A stretch of 64,000 bases of DNA from an uncultured Pelagibacteraceae bacterium. Its GTDB lineage: Bacteria > Pseudomonadota > Alphaproteobacteria > Pelagibacterales > Pelagibacteraceae. The notes beneath the pieces were generated by a model. It ran no database searches. It worked only from the letters and a program-made list of their open reading frames with translations, and was not told the origin of the DNA. The stretch spans positions 1 through 64,000 of the forward strand of contig CACETY010000001.1 of NCBI GenBank assembly GCA_902562645.1, given 5' to 3'. Made by a program: the position numbers and the translations under genes. Positions within the stretch are counted from its first letter, which is position 1, and each line of letters begins with the position of its first letter. This document shows positions 8,547 to 17,636 of the stretch, in pieces.

Positions 8547-9655
8547 CCCTTCATTGGCATTACAACATATATGCTATCATAATCAGCTGGGTCTCTAATT
8601 AAAGCTGGTGAACCAGTATCTTTTAAATAAATTTCAATGTTATCTCCATCAAGTTGAGATGCAACATCAATTAAATACCTAGAATTAAAACTTATATCTA
8701 ACTCATGATCAAATTTAACACTTAAACTTTCTTTACCATCACCACTATTTGTATTGTTAACTGAAAGATCAAGATTATCTTTTGAAAGATTAAATTTTAC
8801 ACCATCCTTTTTATCTAATGAAACTGATGCAACTCTATCTACTGAATTCAAAAATGATTTTAGATCAACTTCCAACTTTTTTTGGTTTTCTTTAGGTATT
8901 ACTTGTACGTAATTTGGAAATTTTCCATCAATAAGTTTTGATATCAATATACTATTGTTAATTTCAAATTTAATTTTTGATTTAATATTTGAAATTTTTA
9001 CCTCACCTTCATAGTCCTCTAATAATGAACAAAGCTGAAAAATAGTTTTTTTTGGTAAAATTATCTGATCAAATTGAACTTTATTATGGAGTCTTATCTT
9101 TGATATAGACATTCTATGACTATCGGTAGCTGCTGCTGTTAAAAAATTTTTATCCTCAACTTCTGTCTGATGTAAAAAAATTCCACTTAAATAATGTCTT
9201 GTTTCATCATTAGATACTGAAAATTTGCATTTATTTAGGAGTTTTAATAACTCTTTTGATTTAATTGAAAACTCATTTTCATTAAAATTTTCATCTGTTA
9301 ATGGAAACTCAGAAGCACTAATGCAATTCAAGTTGAAAACAGATTTATCAGACTCTAAGTGCAATTTATTTTCGCTAGGATTAGAAAAGTTAATTTTACT
9401 TCCAGAGGAAAACTTTCTAACAATATCATACATTATTGATGAGGAAGAAGTAGTTTTACCCTCCTCAAATATTTCAACGTTTGGAATTTGATGAATAAAA
9501 ATTAAATCAAGATCAGTCGCTGTTATTGTTAACTTTCCATTACTTACATCTAATAATACGTTAGAAAGGATTGGTAAAGTACTTCTTTTTTCAATTACAC
9601 CTTGACAATAATTTAAAGATTTTTGAAGGTCTTGTTGATTTAAACTAAACTTCAT
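8543..9655 (-). CDS. dnaN: DNA polymerase III beta subunit (sliding clamp)
   Basis: A 370-residue protein with the three-domain clamp layout. It starts MKFSLNQQDLQKSL and contains LPILSNVLLDV and TAAATDSHRMS. It ends in the canonical clamp tail DSIYVVMPMKG. It dimerises around DNA to tether polymerase III. The start overlaps the end of dnaA by 11 nt, giving a dnaA-dnaN operon. No recF follows; the next gene is the convergent plsC. Confidence 0.97.
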   Translation of the reverse strand: MKFSLNQQDLQKSLNYCQGVIEKRSTLPILSNVLLDVSNGKLTITATDLDLIFIHQIPNVEIFEEGKTTSSSSIMYDIVRKFSSGSKINFSNPSENKLHLESDKSVFNLNCISASEFPLTDENFNENEFSIKSKELLKLLNKCKFSVSNDETRHYLSGIFLHQTEVEDKNFLTAAATDSHRMSISKIRLHNKVQFDQIILPKKTIFQLCSLLEDYEGEVKISNIKSKIKFEINNSILISKLIDGKFPNYVQVIPKENQKKLEVDLKSFLNSVDRVASVSLDKKDGVKFNLSKDNLDLSVNNTNSGDGKESLSVKFDHELDISFNSRYLIDVASQLDGDNIEIYLKDTGSPALIRDPADYDSIYVVMPMKG

Positions 9656-11060
9656 TTTCTTTGTTATACAAAATCTTACTTTTTAAACTATCTATATTAA
9701 TATTTAACTCACTATCCTCTTTTCTTAATCTCTCGATAGTTTTAACTGAATGAATTACAGTTGTATGATCTCTGTTTGAAAAAGATCTCCCTATTTCTGG
9801 TAGGGATTTAGATGTTAACATTTTTGCCAGATAAATTGCAGTCTGTCTTGGTCTTACAAGATATCTTGATCTTCTGGGAGAAAGCATTTCATTTTTACTA
9901 ATCTTATAAAATTTACAAACTATTGTTTGAATTGTGTCAATATCAACTTTATTTTCAGTAAGATTAAGTAAATCTTTTAAAACTATTTTTACCTCAGATA
10001 GGCTTGGAACTTTGTTGTAAATCCTGGTAAAAGAAATAATTCTATTTAATGCTCCCACTAACTCTCTAATGCTAGTTTTTATTTCAGTGCTTAAAAATTT
10101 TTGAATCTCCTCAGAAATAATAACTTGACTTGAGTAGGATAATTTTAACTCTTCAGTTTTAGATTTTATAATCTTATATCTAAGTTCATAATCAGGGTTT
10201 TGAATATCCACAACTAAACCACCTGAAAATCTCGATTTTATTCTTTCCTGTATCCTAGTCAGTTTATTCGGTGGCCGATCTGCTGAGATTATTATTTGTG
10301 AATTTTTGTCTAATAAAGCATTGAATGTATGAAAGAATTCTTCTTGCATTGCTTCTTTGCCATTCATGAACTGAATATCATCGATTAATAAAATATCAGT
10401 ATTTCTAAAATACTCTTTAAACTTTACCATTTCATTTGATTTAATAGACTTTACAAATTGATACATAAATCTTTCTGCTGATATGAACATAACTTTATTC
10501 TTTTCTTTCAATTCAAGACCGATAGCGTTTAGCAAGTGTGTTTTACCCATTCCTACACCACCATATACATATAAAGGATTAAAATGAGCTATATCTTTTG
10601 AAACTTTTTTTGATGCTTCAAAAGCTAATTTGTTACTGTCCCCAGTTATGAAATTTTCAAAGTTTTTATTTGGATCTATCCTATTATATTGAAGATAAGA
10701 GTCTTTTATAAACGACACATTATCATCATTGGTTTCAAAAGAGTTTTTGGATGAAGTATTTGTCTGGCTAATTTCAGTTTCTTGATTATTTTGTATTGTG
10801 AATTCAATCCTCACCAGATCTTTTTTATATTCTTTGATTGTCTGCAATATTTGGTCTAAATATCTTGATACTATCCAATCTCTTATAAATCTTGTTGAGA
10901 CAGAAAATAATATATAATTATGAAATTCTTCAACTAATTCAATTTTTTTTATCCAACTTTCAAAAATATCGTTTCCAAGTTTTTCACGTAATTCTTTTTT
11001 AATAATGTGCCAATCAATTTTTTTTTCTAATTGTTTATTGTTCTGTAAATTATTTTTCAT
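9645..11060 (-). CDS. dnaA: Chromosomal replication initiator DnaA
   Basis: A 471-residue protein with all four DnaA domains. The N-terminal DnaB/self-interaction domain contains ELREKLGNDIFESWI, followed by a variable linker. The AAA+ core has Walker A GGVGMGKTH and Walker B LLIDDIQFM. The C-terminal DNA-binding domain has RPRQTAIYLAK and SNRDHTTVIHS. It binds DnaA boxes and melts the origin. The 266-nt upstream gap contains a perfect palindrome (listed separately), but I see no clear TTATCCACA box there. Confidence 0.98.
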   Translation of the reverse strand: MKNNLQNNKQLEKKIDWHIIKKELREKLGNDIFESWIKKIELVEEFHNYILFSVSTRFIRDWIVSRYLDQILQTIKEYKKDLVRIEFTIQNNQETEISQTNTSSKNSFETNDDNVSFIKDSYLQYNRIDPNKNFENFITGDSNKLAFEASKKVSKDIAHFNPLYVYGGVGMGKTHLLNAIGLELKEKNKVMFISAERFMYQFVKSIKSNEMVKFKEYFRNTDILLIDDIQFMNGKEAMQEEFFHTFNALLDKNSQIIISADRPPNKLTRIQERIKSRFSGGLVVDIQNPDYELRYKIIKSKTEELKLSYSSQVIISEEIQKFLSTEIKTSIRELVGALNRIISFTRIYNKVPSLSEVKIVLKDLLNLTENKVDIDTIQTIVCKFYKISKNEMLSPRRSRYLVRPRQTAIYLAKMLTSKSLPEIGRSFSNRDHTTVIHSVKTIERLRKEDSELNINIDSLKSKILYNKENEV

Positions 11061-11326
11061 GAGGGAATTCCACTTAAGACTTATAAAAATTTATTGCAAT
11101 AAATTTATTTGTAAAAACAAAAATAAATAAAATTTATGATTGAATAAATTTCTGATTGAATTTTTTAAAATTATTTTTTCAACCTAGCGGGGTAACAAAT
11201 TAAAACTCTAAATTTTAATAAATCTATATCTGGTAATTTTAAAAATAAAACTTTTAGATGTAGTAATTTATAAACTAATTGTACGTTTAAGTTGTATAAT
11301 GTAAATTTTTTACTTATTGCAGGTTG
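11061..11326. other. Intergenic region between rpsT and dnaA, with 20-bp palindrome
   Basis: This is the longest gene-free stretch in the window (266 nt) and very AT-rich. At 11087-11106 there is a perfect palindrome, AAATTTATTGCAATAAATTT, ending 27 nt before the dnaA start. Two direct copies of TGATTGAAT start 16 bp apart at 11137 and 11153. No consensus DnaA box (TTATCCACA) and no GC-rich terminator are visible. It must hold the dnaA promoter and could be an operator or origin-associated region. No ORF or structured RNA was recognised. Confidence 0.5.
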
Positions 11327-11587
11327 TTAGAGAGAATTAATTTTTTTTGTAATTCTGGATACGTTTCTTGAGGCGTTTTGTCTTTTAATAACTCCTGTTT
11401 TTGCAATTGACATCAATTCCGAATTTAGCTTCGGTAGAAAGGCCAAAGCTTCTTTTTTATCCTTTTTTTCAATTATAGAGTTCATTTTTTTCAACGCAGT
11501 TCTATAACGACTCTTTCTTGATCTGTTAACAGCCGTTTGCCTTTTAATTTTTCTAGTTCGTTTAATTGCTGATTTCGTATTTGCCAT
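11327..11587 (-). CDS. rpsT: 30S ribosomal protein S20
   Basis: An 86-residue basic protein with the S20 start MANTKSAIKRTRKIKRQ and the segment NRSRKSRYRTALKKM; the C-terminus is NASRNVSRITKKINSL. It binds 16S rRNA in the small subunit early in assembly. Position upstream of dnaA and next to mutM is the classic alphaproteobacterial arrangement. The start methionine is secure, which makes the very close promoter at 11597-11625 noteworthy. Confidence 0.97.
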   Translation of the reverse strand: MANTKSAIKRTRKIKRQTAVNRSRKSRYRTALKKMNSIIEKKDKKEALAFLPKLNSELMSIAKTGVIKRQNASRNVSRITKKINSL

Positions 11588-11596
11588 AAGCGTGAG

Positions 11597-11625
11597 TGTA
11601 TATCTTCAGTTATTGATCCGGTCAA
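11597..11625 (-). promoter_or_regulatory. Predicted sigma70 promoter of rpsT, almost leaderless
   Basis: On the minus strand TTGACC (-35, 11620-11625) is followed by exactly 17 nt and then TATACA (-10, 11597-11602). Only 9 nt separate the -10 from the rpsT ATG, so the expected transcription start lies about 3 nt before the start codon. No ribosome binding site would fit in such a leader. Confidence 0.6.
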
Positions 11626-11637
11626 TACAATTATTAT

Positions 11638-12504
11638 TTATTTTTGACATAAATTACAAAAAAAACTAGACCTATTTGAAATAAATTTTTTATGTATTGT
11701 TCCTTTGCAACTATATTTTAAACATTTTTTATTTTCTCTTTGATAAACATTAAAATTTTTTTGAAAAGAACCTTGATCTCCACTTGTATTCATAAAATCT
11801 CTGATACTCGATCCCCCTTTCTCAATAGCTTTTCTTAAAACTACTTTCGAAAAATAAGAAATTTTTTGGCAATCATTTAAACTAAGTGAACTTACCTCCT
11901 TAAATGGTAAAATCTTACACAAAAACAATATTTCACTCGCATAAATATTACCAATTCCAGAAACAAAATTTTGATCAATTAAAAAATTTTTAATATTTTT
12001 TTTTTTATTTTTAAAATAATTGAAAATATAATTTTTATCAAACAAGGGATCAAAAGGTTCTGGTCCATATTTTCTAAAGTTATTATTCATTTCTTCATTA
12101 TTTCTAAAATAAGAAAAATAACCAAATCTTCTTGGATCATTATAAATTAATTTAAAATTAGCAATTTTAATTTCTATATGATTATGTTTTTTTGGTAAAA
12201 ATGGAGAATGATAAAAACTAGTATTTGTCATGGAATTTTTTTTTCTAGATTTCCTAATTAAATGAATAGTTCCTGACATTCCAAGATGTATCATTAAATT
12301 AGAGTTATCCTCAAATTTGAGTATTAAATGTTTTGAAAACCTATCTACTTTAATAATTTTTTTTTTTACTATATTTTTTTCAAAATTTTTTGGGATCTTA
12401 AACCTTAAATTTCTATTTTTTATTAATATGTCTTTAATAATCTTTCCTGTAATACTCTTATTCAAAGATTGTTTGACGATTTCTACTTCTGGTAATTCGG
12501 GCAT
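11638..12504 (-). CDS. mutM: Formamidopyrimidine-DNA glycosylase
   Basis: A 288-residue protein beginning MPELPEVEIVKQSL, with the catalytic Pro-Glu right after Met. The H2TH region includes QNFVSGIGNIYASEILF. The C-terminal zinc finger has KKCLKYSC and FFCNLCQK, giving four cysteines. It excises 8-oxoguanine and formamidopyrimidines. It is divergent from ubiE with a 32-nt gap. Confidence 0.96.
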   Translation of the reverse strand: MPELPEVEIVKQSLNKSITGKIIKDILIKNRNLRFKIPKNFEKNIVKKKIIKVDRFSKHLILKFEDNSNLMIHLGMSGTIHLIRKSRKKNSMTNTSFYHSPFLPKKHNHIEIKIANFKLIYNDPRRFGYFSYFRNNEEMNNNFRKYGPEPFDPLFDKNYIFNYFKNKKKNIKNFLIDQNFVSGIGNIYASEILFLCKILPFKEVSSLSLNDCQKISYFSKVVLRKAIEKGGSSIRDFMNTSGDQGSFQKNFNVYQRENKKCLKYSCKGTIHKKFISNRSSFFCNLCQK

Positions 12505-12536
12505 TTCATACTATATTAGTGTTTAATATAATTTAT

Positions 12537-13241
12537 ATGCAACAAAATCTTCAAAATAAAGCAGGACTCGTCGAAGGAGTATTTAATAAAGTCTACGATA
12601 AATATGATTTGATGAATGATTTTATGTCATTTGGAATTCATAGACTTTGGAAAAAAAACCTCATGAATTGGATGAATCCAACGAAAGACAAAAAGTATTT
12701 AGATGTTGCTTGTGGCACTGGCGATTTAGGCAAATTATTTTTAGATTATACAGACAAGAATGGAGAAATTACATCTTCAGATGCAAATGGCAAAATGATT
12801 GAAAAAGGTAAAAAAAGACTAAGAAAATATAAAAATATAAAATGGGTTGTTGCAGAAGCAGAAGAATTACCATTCAAAGATGACACTTTTGATTTTTATA
12901 CAATAAGTTTTGGTTTACGAAATACAAAAAATTTAGATAGATCTTTATCAGAGGCCTATAGAGTTCTTAAGCCTGGTGGGAGATATATGTGTTTAGAATT
13001 TTCAAAAATTCAGAATTCTAATTTAGATTTTTTATACAAAAATTATTCGAAATTAATTCCTCACATAGGAAAAGCAGTTGTTGGTGATAAAGAACCTTAT
13101 GAATATTTAACCAAAAGCATAGAAGAATTTGTTAATCAGGAAGAATTGATAGATTTAATGAAACAAAATAATTTTAAAAACTGTTCATATAGAAATTTAT
13201 CTGGCGGATTAGTAGCTATTCATTCTGGTTGGAAAATATAA
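12537..13241 (+). CDS. ubiE: Ubiquinone/menaquinone methyltransferase UbiE
   Basis: A 234-residue SAM methyltransferase. The family lead is VFNKVYDKYDLMNDFMSFGIHRLWK, motif I is YLDVACGTGDLG, and the later motifs are FDFYTISFGLRNT and VLKPGGRYMCLEFSK. It performs the C-methylation step of ubiquinone synthesis. The ORF track begins at GTG 12519; ATG 12537 (MQQNLQNKAG) fits the family. A TATAAT sits only 4 nt before this ATG. The stop overlaps the ubiB start as TAATG. Confidence 0.95.
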   Translation: MQQNLQNKAGLVEGVFNKVYDKYDLMNDFMSFGIHRLWKKNLMNWMNPTKDKKYLDVACGTGDLGKLFLDYTDKNGEITSSDANGKMIEKGKKRLRKYKNIKWVVAEAEELPFKDDTFDFYTISFGLRNTKNLDRSLSEAYRVLKPGGRYMCLEFSKIQNSNLDFLYKNYSKLIPHIGKAVVGDKEPYEYLTKSIEEFVNQEELIDLMKQNNFKNCSYRNLSGGLVAIHSGWKI

Positions 13242-14809
13242 TGTTCAAAAGATTAGTTACATTATTTAAACTCGGTAGAAAACTTGCTAAATCCGATGTT
13301 TTAACTATTTTGTCAAAATTTAATAAACCACCTTTAATAATAAATGTAATATTTAAATTACTTTCCTTTTCTTTTACAAAAAAAGATGTGTCATTTAATA
13401 ATTTAAGTGAAGGCGAAAAATTATCTAATTCATTAGCATCTATGGGTACAACTTTTATTAAACTCGGCCAGTTTCTAGCAACAAGGCCAGATATCATAGG
13501 AGATAAATTATCAAAAGAGTTAGAAAATTTACAAGATAAACTTCCACCTTTTTCACAATCAAAAGCAAAAGAAATGATTAAAAAAGATTTAGGTGATGAA
13601 CTATATAATTCAATAATTAATATAAGTGAACCAGTTGCAGCTGCCTCAATTGCTCAAGTACATAAAGCTCAAATTAACGATAATGGAGTTATTAAAAACG
13701 TAGCAATAAAAATACTAAGACCAGATATTAAAAAAATTTTTAACGAAGAAGTAGATGCTTTGATGCTTTTTGCCTATATCATTGAGTCATTTATCAAAAA
13801 AACTAAACGATTAAAGCTAGTTGAGGTGGTATTTTTATTAAAAGAAATTACCAGTCTTGAGATGGATTTAAGATTTGAAGCCGCCGCAGCTAACGAATAT
13901 GCAGAAAATACCAAAAATGATGCAGGTTTTGAAGTTCCCAAGATCTATTGGGATTATACAAGTGAAAACATAATGACACTTGATTGGATTGATGGTGTAT
14001 CAATTAGAGAGACAGAAGAGCTTGAGAAAAGATCAATTGATACAAAAAAAATTGCCACTGATATAATTCAACATTTCTTAAGGCATGCAGTAAGGGATGG
14101 TTTTTTTCATGCCGATATGCATCAAGGAAATATTTTTGTAAACGAAAGTGGTCAGATTGTTCCTATAGACTTTGGAATTATGGGAAGACTAGATAATGTC
14201 AGTAAAAGATTTTTAGCTGAAATTTTATTTGGTTTTATACAAAGAGACTATAAAAAAGTTGCAGAGGTGCATCTTGCAGCAGGACTAGTCCCGAATAATG
14301 TACCTGTCAATGACCTTGCTCAAGCATTAAGATCAATTGGTGAGCCAATTTTTGGCCACTCTATAAAAAATATTTCAGGTGGAAAACTTTTAAAACAACT
14401 TTTTGACGTAACCGAAAAATTTAATATGCAAACCCAACCTCAGTTACTTATGTTACAAAAAACAATGGTAGTAGTTGAGGGAGTTGCAAGAAGATTAAAC
14501 CCTGAAACAAACATTTGGGAAACATCTAAACCTGTTCTAGAAAAATGGCTAAAAGAAACTAAAGATCCTATAAATTCAATTAATGAAACATTAAAAGACT
14601 CTGTGGAAGTATTAAAACGTCTTCCAAATTTACCTGAGGTAATGGATAAAGCAAACCAAGCTCTCAATTACCTTGCAAGTGGTCAAATACCCCAAAATTC
14701 AAACTCGTATAATGAATTAAACACTAAAAAAGAGGAAATGAAGTCATTTAGAAACCAGTCTATTATTGGCTTATTATCTCTTGTAATTTTAACCCTATTG
14801 GTATTTTAA
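13241..14809 (+). CDS. ubiB: Ubiquinone biosynthesis kinase-like protein UbiB
   Basis: A 522-residue ABC1/AarF/UbiB protein. It contains the KxGQ motif FIKLGQFLATRPDIIG, AAASIAQVHKA (the alanine-rich loop), VAIKILRP, the ADMHQGNIFV catalytic-loop equivalent and PIDFGIMGRL. A C-terminal hydrophobic anchor (IIGLLSLVILTLLVF) matches UbiB membrane attachment. These atypical kinase-fold ATPases are needed for ubiquinone biosynthesis or lipid extraction. The TTG start in the ORF track (13229) is rejected in favour of ATG 13241, in a TAATG overlap with ubiE. Confidence 0.96.
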   Translation: MFKRLVTLFKLGRKLAKSDVLTILSKFNKPPLIINVIFKLLSFSFTKKDVSFNNLSEGEKLSNSLASMGTTFIKLGQFLATRPDIIGDKLSKELENLQDKLPPFSQSKAKEMIKKDLGDELYNSIINISEPVAAASIAQVHKAQINDNGVIKNVAIKILRPDIKKIFNEEVDALMLFAYIIESFIKKTKRLKLVEVVFLLKEITSLEMDLRFEAAAANEYAENTKNDAGFEVPKIYWDYTSENIMTLDWIDGVSIRETEELEKRSIDTKKIATDIIQHFLRHAVRDGFFHADMHQGNIFVNESGQIVPIDFGIMGRLDNVSKRFLAEILFGFIQRDYKKVAEVHLAAGLVPNNVPVNDLAQALRSIGEPIFGHSIKNISGGKLLKQLFDVTEKFNMQTQPQLLMLQKTMVVVEGVARRLNPETNIWETSKPVLEKWLKETKDPINSINETLKDSVEVLKRLPNLPEVMDKANQALNYLASGQIPQNSNSYNELNTKKEEMKSFRNQSIIGLLSLVILTLLVF

Positions 14810-14817
14810 TTCTCCTC

Positions 14818-16008
14818 ATGAAAAATAAAAAAATACTTCTAATCATATGTGGCGGAATATCTGCTTACAAAAGCTTAGAAGTGATAAGAGGTTTAAAAAA
14901 AAGAGATGTGAGTATTAAAACAATACTTACAAAAAGTGGTAAAAACTTTGTAACACCTCTGTCTATTTCATCACTTTCGAAAGAAAAAGTATATGAAGAC
15001 ATATTCAGTGCAGAAAATGAAGCTGAAATGGATCATATTTCACTTTCTAGATGGGCAGATTTAATTTTAATTGTGCCTGCAACAGCAAATACAATCTCAA
15101 AATTAAGTTATGGTTTAACCGACGACCTAGCTAGCACTGTCGTTTTAGCATCAGACAAACAAGTATTTTTAGTGCCTGCTATGAATGTAAGAATGTGGGA
15201 ACACAAATCAACTAAAGATAATTTATCAAAATTAAAAAGTTACGGTTATAAGATAATTGGACCTGAAATTGGGGATATGGCTTGTGGAGAGTATGGAAAA
15301 GGCAAAATGTCAGAACCATCATATATATTAGAGACAATAGAAAATTATTTTAAGAATATTGAAAAAAATAAAAAATATAAGGCATTAGTTACAGCTGGAC
15401 CTACTAAAGAGTTTATAGATCCAGTAAGATTTATAACAAATAAATCAAGTGGAAAACAAGGTTATGAAATTGCTAAATCATTAAGAGACAATGGTTTTGA
15501 AACAACACTTATTTCTGGAGAAACAAATTTAGATCCAGTAGAAGGAGTTAAATTTATTTCAGTTAAAACTGCAGAAGAAATGTTTAGAGAAACTCTTAAA
15601 AATCTACCAACTGACGTTGCTATTTTTAATGCAGCGGTAGCAGATTTTAAAGTTAAAGAGATCAATAGTGAAAAAATTAAAAAAAGCGAAAATTTGGATC
15701 TTAAATTAGAAAAAAATATTGACATTTTATCAAACATATCGAATCATAATTCACTTAGACCAAAGATTACAATTGGATTTGCAGCAGAATCACAAAATCT
15801 TGAGATAAATTCAAAGAGAAAATTAGACCAAAAAAATTGTGATTGGATTATTGCAAATGATATTTCTGATAAAACAATAGGTTTTGACTCTGATGATAAT
15901 GAAGTTTCTATATTTTATAAAAATAAAGAAAGTGAAAAGTTATTAAAGAAAAACAAATCTTTGATAGCATCTGAGATAGTGGATAGAGTTATCTCCGAGC
16001 TTAATTAA
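14818..16008 (+). CDS. coaBC: Bifunctional CoaBC (Dfp)
   Basis: A 396-residue two-domain protein. The flavoprotein decarboxylase half (CoaC) has GGISAYKSLEVIRGL, PATANTISKLSYG, AMNVRMWEH and the catalytic-cysteine segment GDMACGEYGKGKM. The synthetase half (CoaB) begins near residue 185 with ALVTAGPTKEFIDPVRFITNKSSGK and includes FNAAVADF and GFAAES. It couples cysteine to phosphopantothenate and decarboxylates the product on the way to coenzyme A. It lies between ubiB and dut, a common alphaproteobacterial order. Confidence 0.96.
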   Translation: MKNKKILLIICGGISAYKSLEVIRGLKKRDVSIKTILTKSGKNFVTPLSISSLSKEKVYEDIFSAENEAEMDHISLSRWADLILIVPATANTISKLSYGLTDDLASTVVLASDKQVFLVPAMNVRMWEHKSTKDNLSKLKSYGYKIIGPEIGDMACGEYGKGKMSEPSYILETIENYFKNIEKNKKYKALVTAGPTKEFIDPVRFITNKSSGKQGYEIAKSLRDNGFETTLISGETNLDPVEGVKFISVKTAEEMFRETLKNLPTDVAIFNAAVADFKVKEINSEKIKKSENLDLKLEKNIDILSNISNHNSLRPKITIGFAAESQNLEINSKRKLDQKNCDWIIANDISDKTIGFDSDDNEVSIFYKNKESEKLLKKNKSLIASEIVDRVISELN

Positions 16009-16011
16009 GTA

Positions 16012-16449
16012 ATGGTAAAGGTTTTATTTAAGAGACTTAACCAAAAAGCAAAACTTCCAAGTTATAAAACTAGTGGATCTTCGGGTATGGATCTGATGGC
16101 ATGTGTAGATGAACCTATAACAATCAAACCAAATGAGTCGATGTTGATACCCACAGGTATTGCAATTGCAATTCCTGAAGATACAGAGGTTCAAATTAGA
16201 CCAAGATCTGGTCTTGCCGCAAAATCAAGAATTACCGTGTTAAATACACCAGGCACAATTGATAGTGATTATAGAGGAGAGCTAAAAATTATTTTATTTA
16301 ACCATGGTAAAGATGAATTTACTGTCAATGATGAAGATAGAGTTGCTCAAATGGTTTTAATGCCTATTTTAAAAGTAGAAATTGAAGAAACAAATGAATT
16401 ACCAGAGACAATCAGAGGGTCTGGAGGATTTGGATCTACTGGTAAATAG
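16012..16449 (+). CDS. dut: dUTP diphosphatase
   Basis: A 145-residue trimeric dUTPase with the five conserved motifs: SSGMDLMA, RPRSGLAAKS, GTIDSDYRGEL, RVAQMVL and the C-terminal arm RGSGGFGSTGK. It hydrolyses dUTP to dUMP, preventing uracil misincorporation and supplying dTMP synthesis. It is tightly spaced after coaBC (3 nt) and before moeB (3 nt), suggesting one operon. Confidence 0.97.
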   Translation: MVKVLFKRLNQKAKLPSYKTSGSSGMDLMACVDEPITIKPNESMLIPTGIAIAIPEDTEVQIRPRSGLAAKSRITVLNTPGTIDSDYRGELKIILFNHGKDEFTVNDEDRVAQMVLMPILKVEIEETNELPETIRGSGGFGSTGK

Positions 16450-16452
16450 TAA

Positions 16453-17202
16453 ATGTATAGTAATAAAGACCTCGAGCGATATTCAAGACAGATTATTTTA
16501 AAAAAAGTTGGGATTTTAGGTCAAAAAAAAATTCAAAATTCCAAAGTTCTAGTTGTTGGATGTGGTGGTTTAGGGTCACCAGTGATTGACTTACTTTCAC
16601 GAGCAGGTACTGGCAAAATTGGGATAATGGACCATGATAAAGTAAATATATCAAATTTACATCGACAAGTTATGTTCACTTCTGATGATATTGGAAAATA
16701 TAAAGTTAATATCTTAAAAAAAAAAATTAAAAAAATTAATAAAGAAGTAAAAGTAAAAACATATAGAGTTAAAGCAGAAGATAAAAATTTAGGAAAAATT
16801 CTTAAACAATATGATGTTATTGTTGATGGTACAGACAATTTTAAAGCAAAATTTCTTTTAAATAAATTTTCGTTAAAATATAAAAAAAAACTCATTATTG
16901 GAGCTATAAGTAAATTCGAAGGACATATTTTTACATTTGATTTTAATTTAAAGAAAAGTCCCTGTTTGAAATGTTTCTACCAAGGAGAACCAGCAGAAGG
17001 AGTTTTGGATTGTGAAACAGATGGTATATTGGGATCAACGGCAGTTATTACGGGTAGCCTACAAGCAAATGAAGTTTTGAAATCAATTTTAAATATCGGT
17101 AAAAATTTAAATTCCCATATTTTAATAATAGATTTATTAAATCTTAAATTTAGAAAAGTATTATTTAGAAAAAGAAAAGGATGTATATGCGAAAATATTT
17201 AA
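16453..17202 (+). CDS. moeB: ThiF/MoeB-family adenylyltransferase
   Basis: A 249-residue E1-like enzyme. The lead is RYSRQIILKKVGILGQKKIQ, the nucleotide-binding loop is VVGCGGLGSP, and it has DHDKVNISNLHRQ and DGTDNFKAKF. Zinc cysteines are in CLKCFY and the terminal CIC. Enzymes of this family adenylate the C-terminal Gly-Gly of MoaD, ThiS or related sulfur carriers. The partner cannot be decided from the window because no moaD or thiS is adjacent, so moeB and thiF are both possible. Confidence 0.88.
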   Translation: MYSNKDLERYSRQIILKKVGILGQKKIQNSKVLVVGCGGLGSPVIDLLSRAGTGKIGIMDHDKVNISNLHRQVMFTSDDIGKYKVNILKKKIKKINKEVKVKTYRVKAEDKNLGKILKQYDVIVDGTDNFKAKFLLNKFSLKYKKKLIIGAISKFEGHIFTFDFNLKKSPCLKCFYQGEPAEGVLDCETDGILGSTAVITGSLQANEVLKSILNIGKNLNSHILIIDLLNLKFRKVLFRKRKGCICENI

Positions 17203-17636
17203 TACTTTCATTTTTTTTTCTTTTACCATTTTCATCGTTCGCTCAAGAAAATAATTATTTTCTGATGTTAAAAAATAAAAAAGTAAATGTTAGATACGGT
17301 CCAAGCTTTGATTATCCAATTAAATATGTTTATAGAAAGATAGAATTACCTCTAAAAGTAATCGATAAAAAAGAAAATTTCAGAAGAGTTATTGATCATA
17401 AAAAAAATAGTGGTTGGATCCATATTTCACAATTGAGGAATTCACGTTCTATAATCACCAAATCTCAAAAAATTCTATTTAGAAAACCTACGAAATATTC
17501 AAAACCTTTAGCAAAGTTGGATAAGGGTCGTCTTTTAAAAGTTATTAAATGTGAAAAAAAATGGTGTAATATTAAGACTGGTGATTACTCAGGTTGGATT
17601 TTGAAAGATGACAAAATTTGGGGTATAGTTAATTAA
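17181..17636 (+). CDS. Secreted bacterial SH3-domain protein
   Basis: A 151-residue protein with a signal peptide (MRKYLILSFFFLLPFSSFAQE, cleavage after FAQ or FA). It has two SH3-like repeats: KKVNVRYGPSFDYPIKYVY with GWIHISQL, then RKPTKYSKPLAKLDKGRLLKVIKC with GWILKDD. Such SH3b proteins bind or remodel the periplasmic cell wall; no catalytic domain is present. It overlaps the 3' end of moeB by 22 nt (or 16 nt if ATG 17187 is used). Its end overlaps the convergent DUF3501 gene by 8 nt. Confidence 0.8.
   Translation: MYMRKYLILSFFFLLPFSSFAQENNYFLMLKNKKVNVRYGPSFDYPIKYVYRKIELPLKVIDKKENFRRVIDHKKNSGWIHISQLRNSRSIITKSQKILFRKPTKYSKPLAKLDKGRLLKVIKCEKKWCNIKTGDYSGWILKDDKIWGIVN

Noticed and set aside
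11061-11326. Origin of replication call
   Set aside because: No DnaA-box cluster is visible; only a palindrome and short direct repeats, so this is kept as a low-confidence regulatory region.
16533-16895. 120-aa ORF on the minus strand
   Set aside because: Lies wholly inside moeB antisense, whose motifs are clear on the plus strand.
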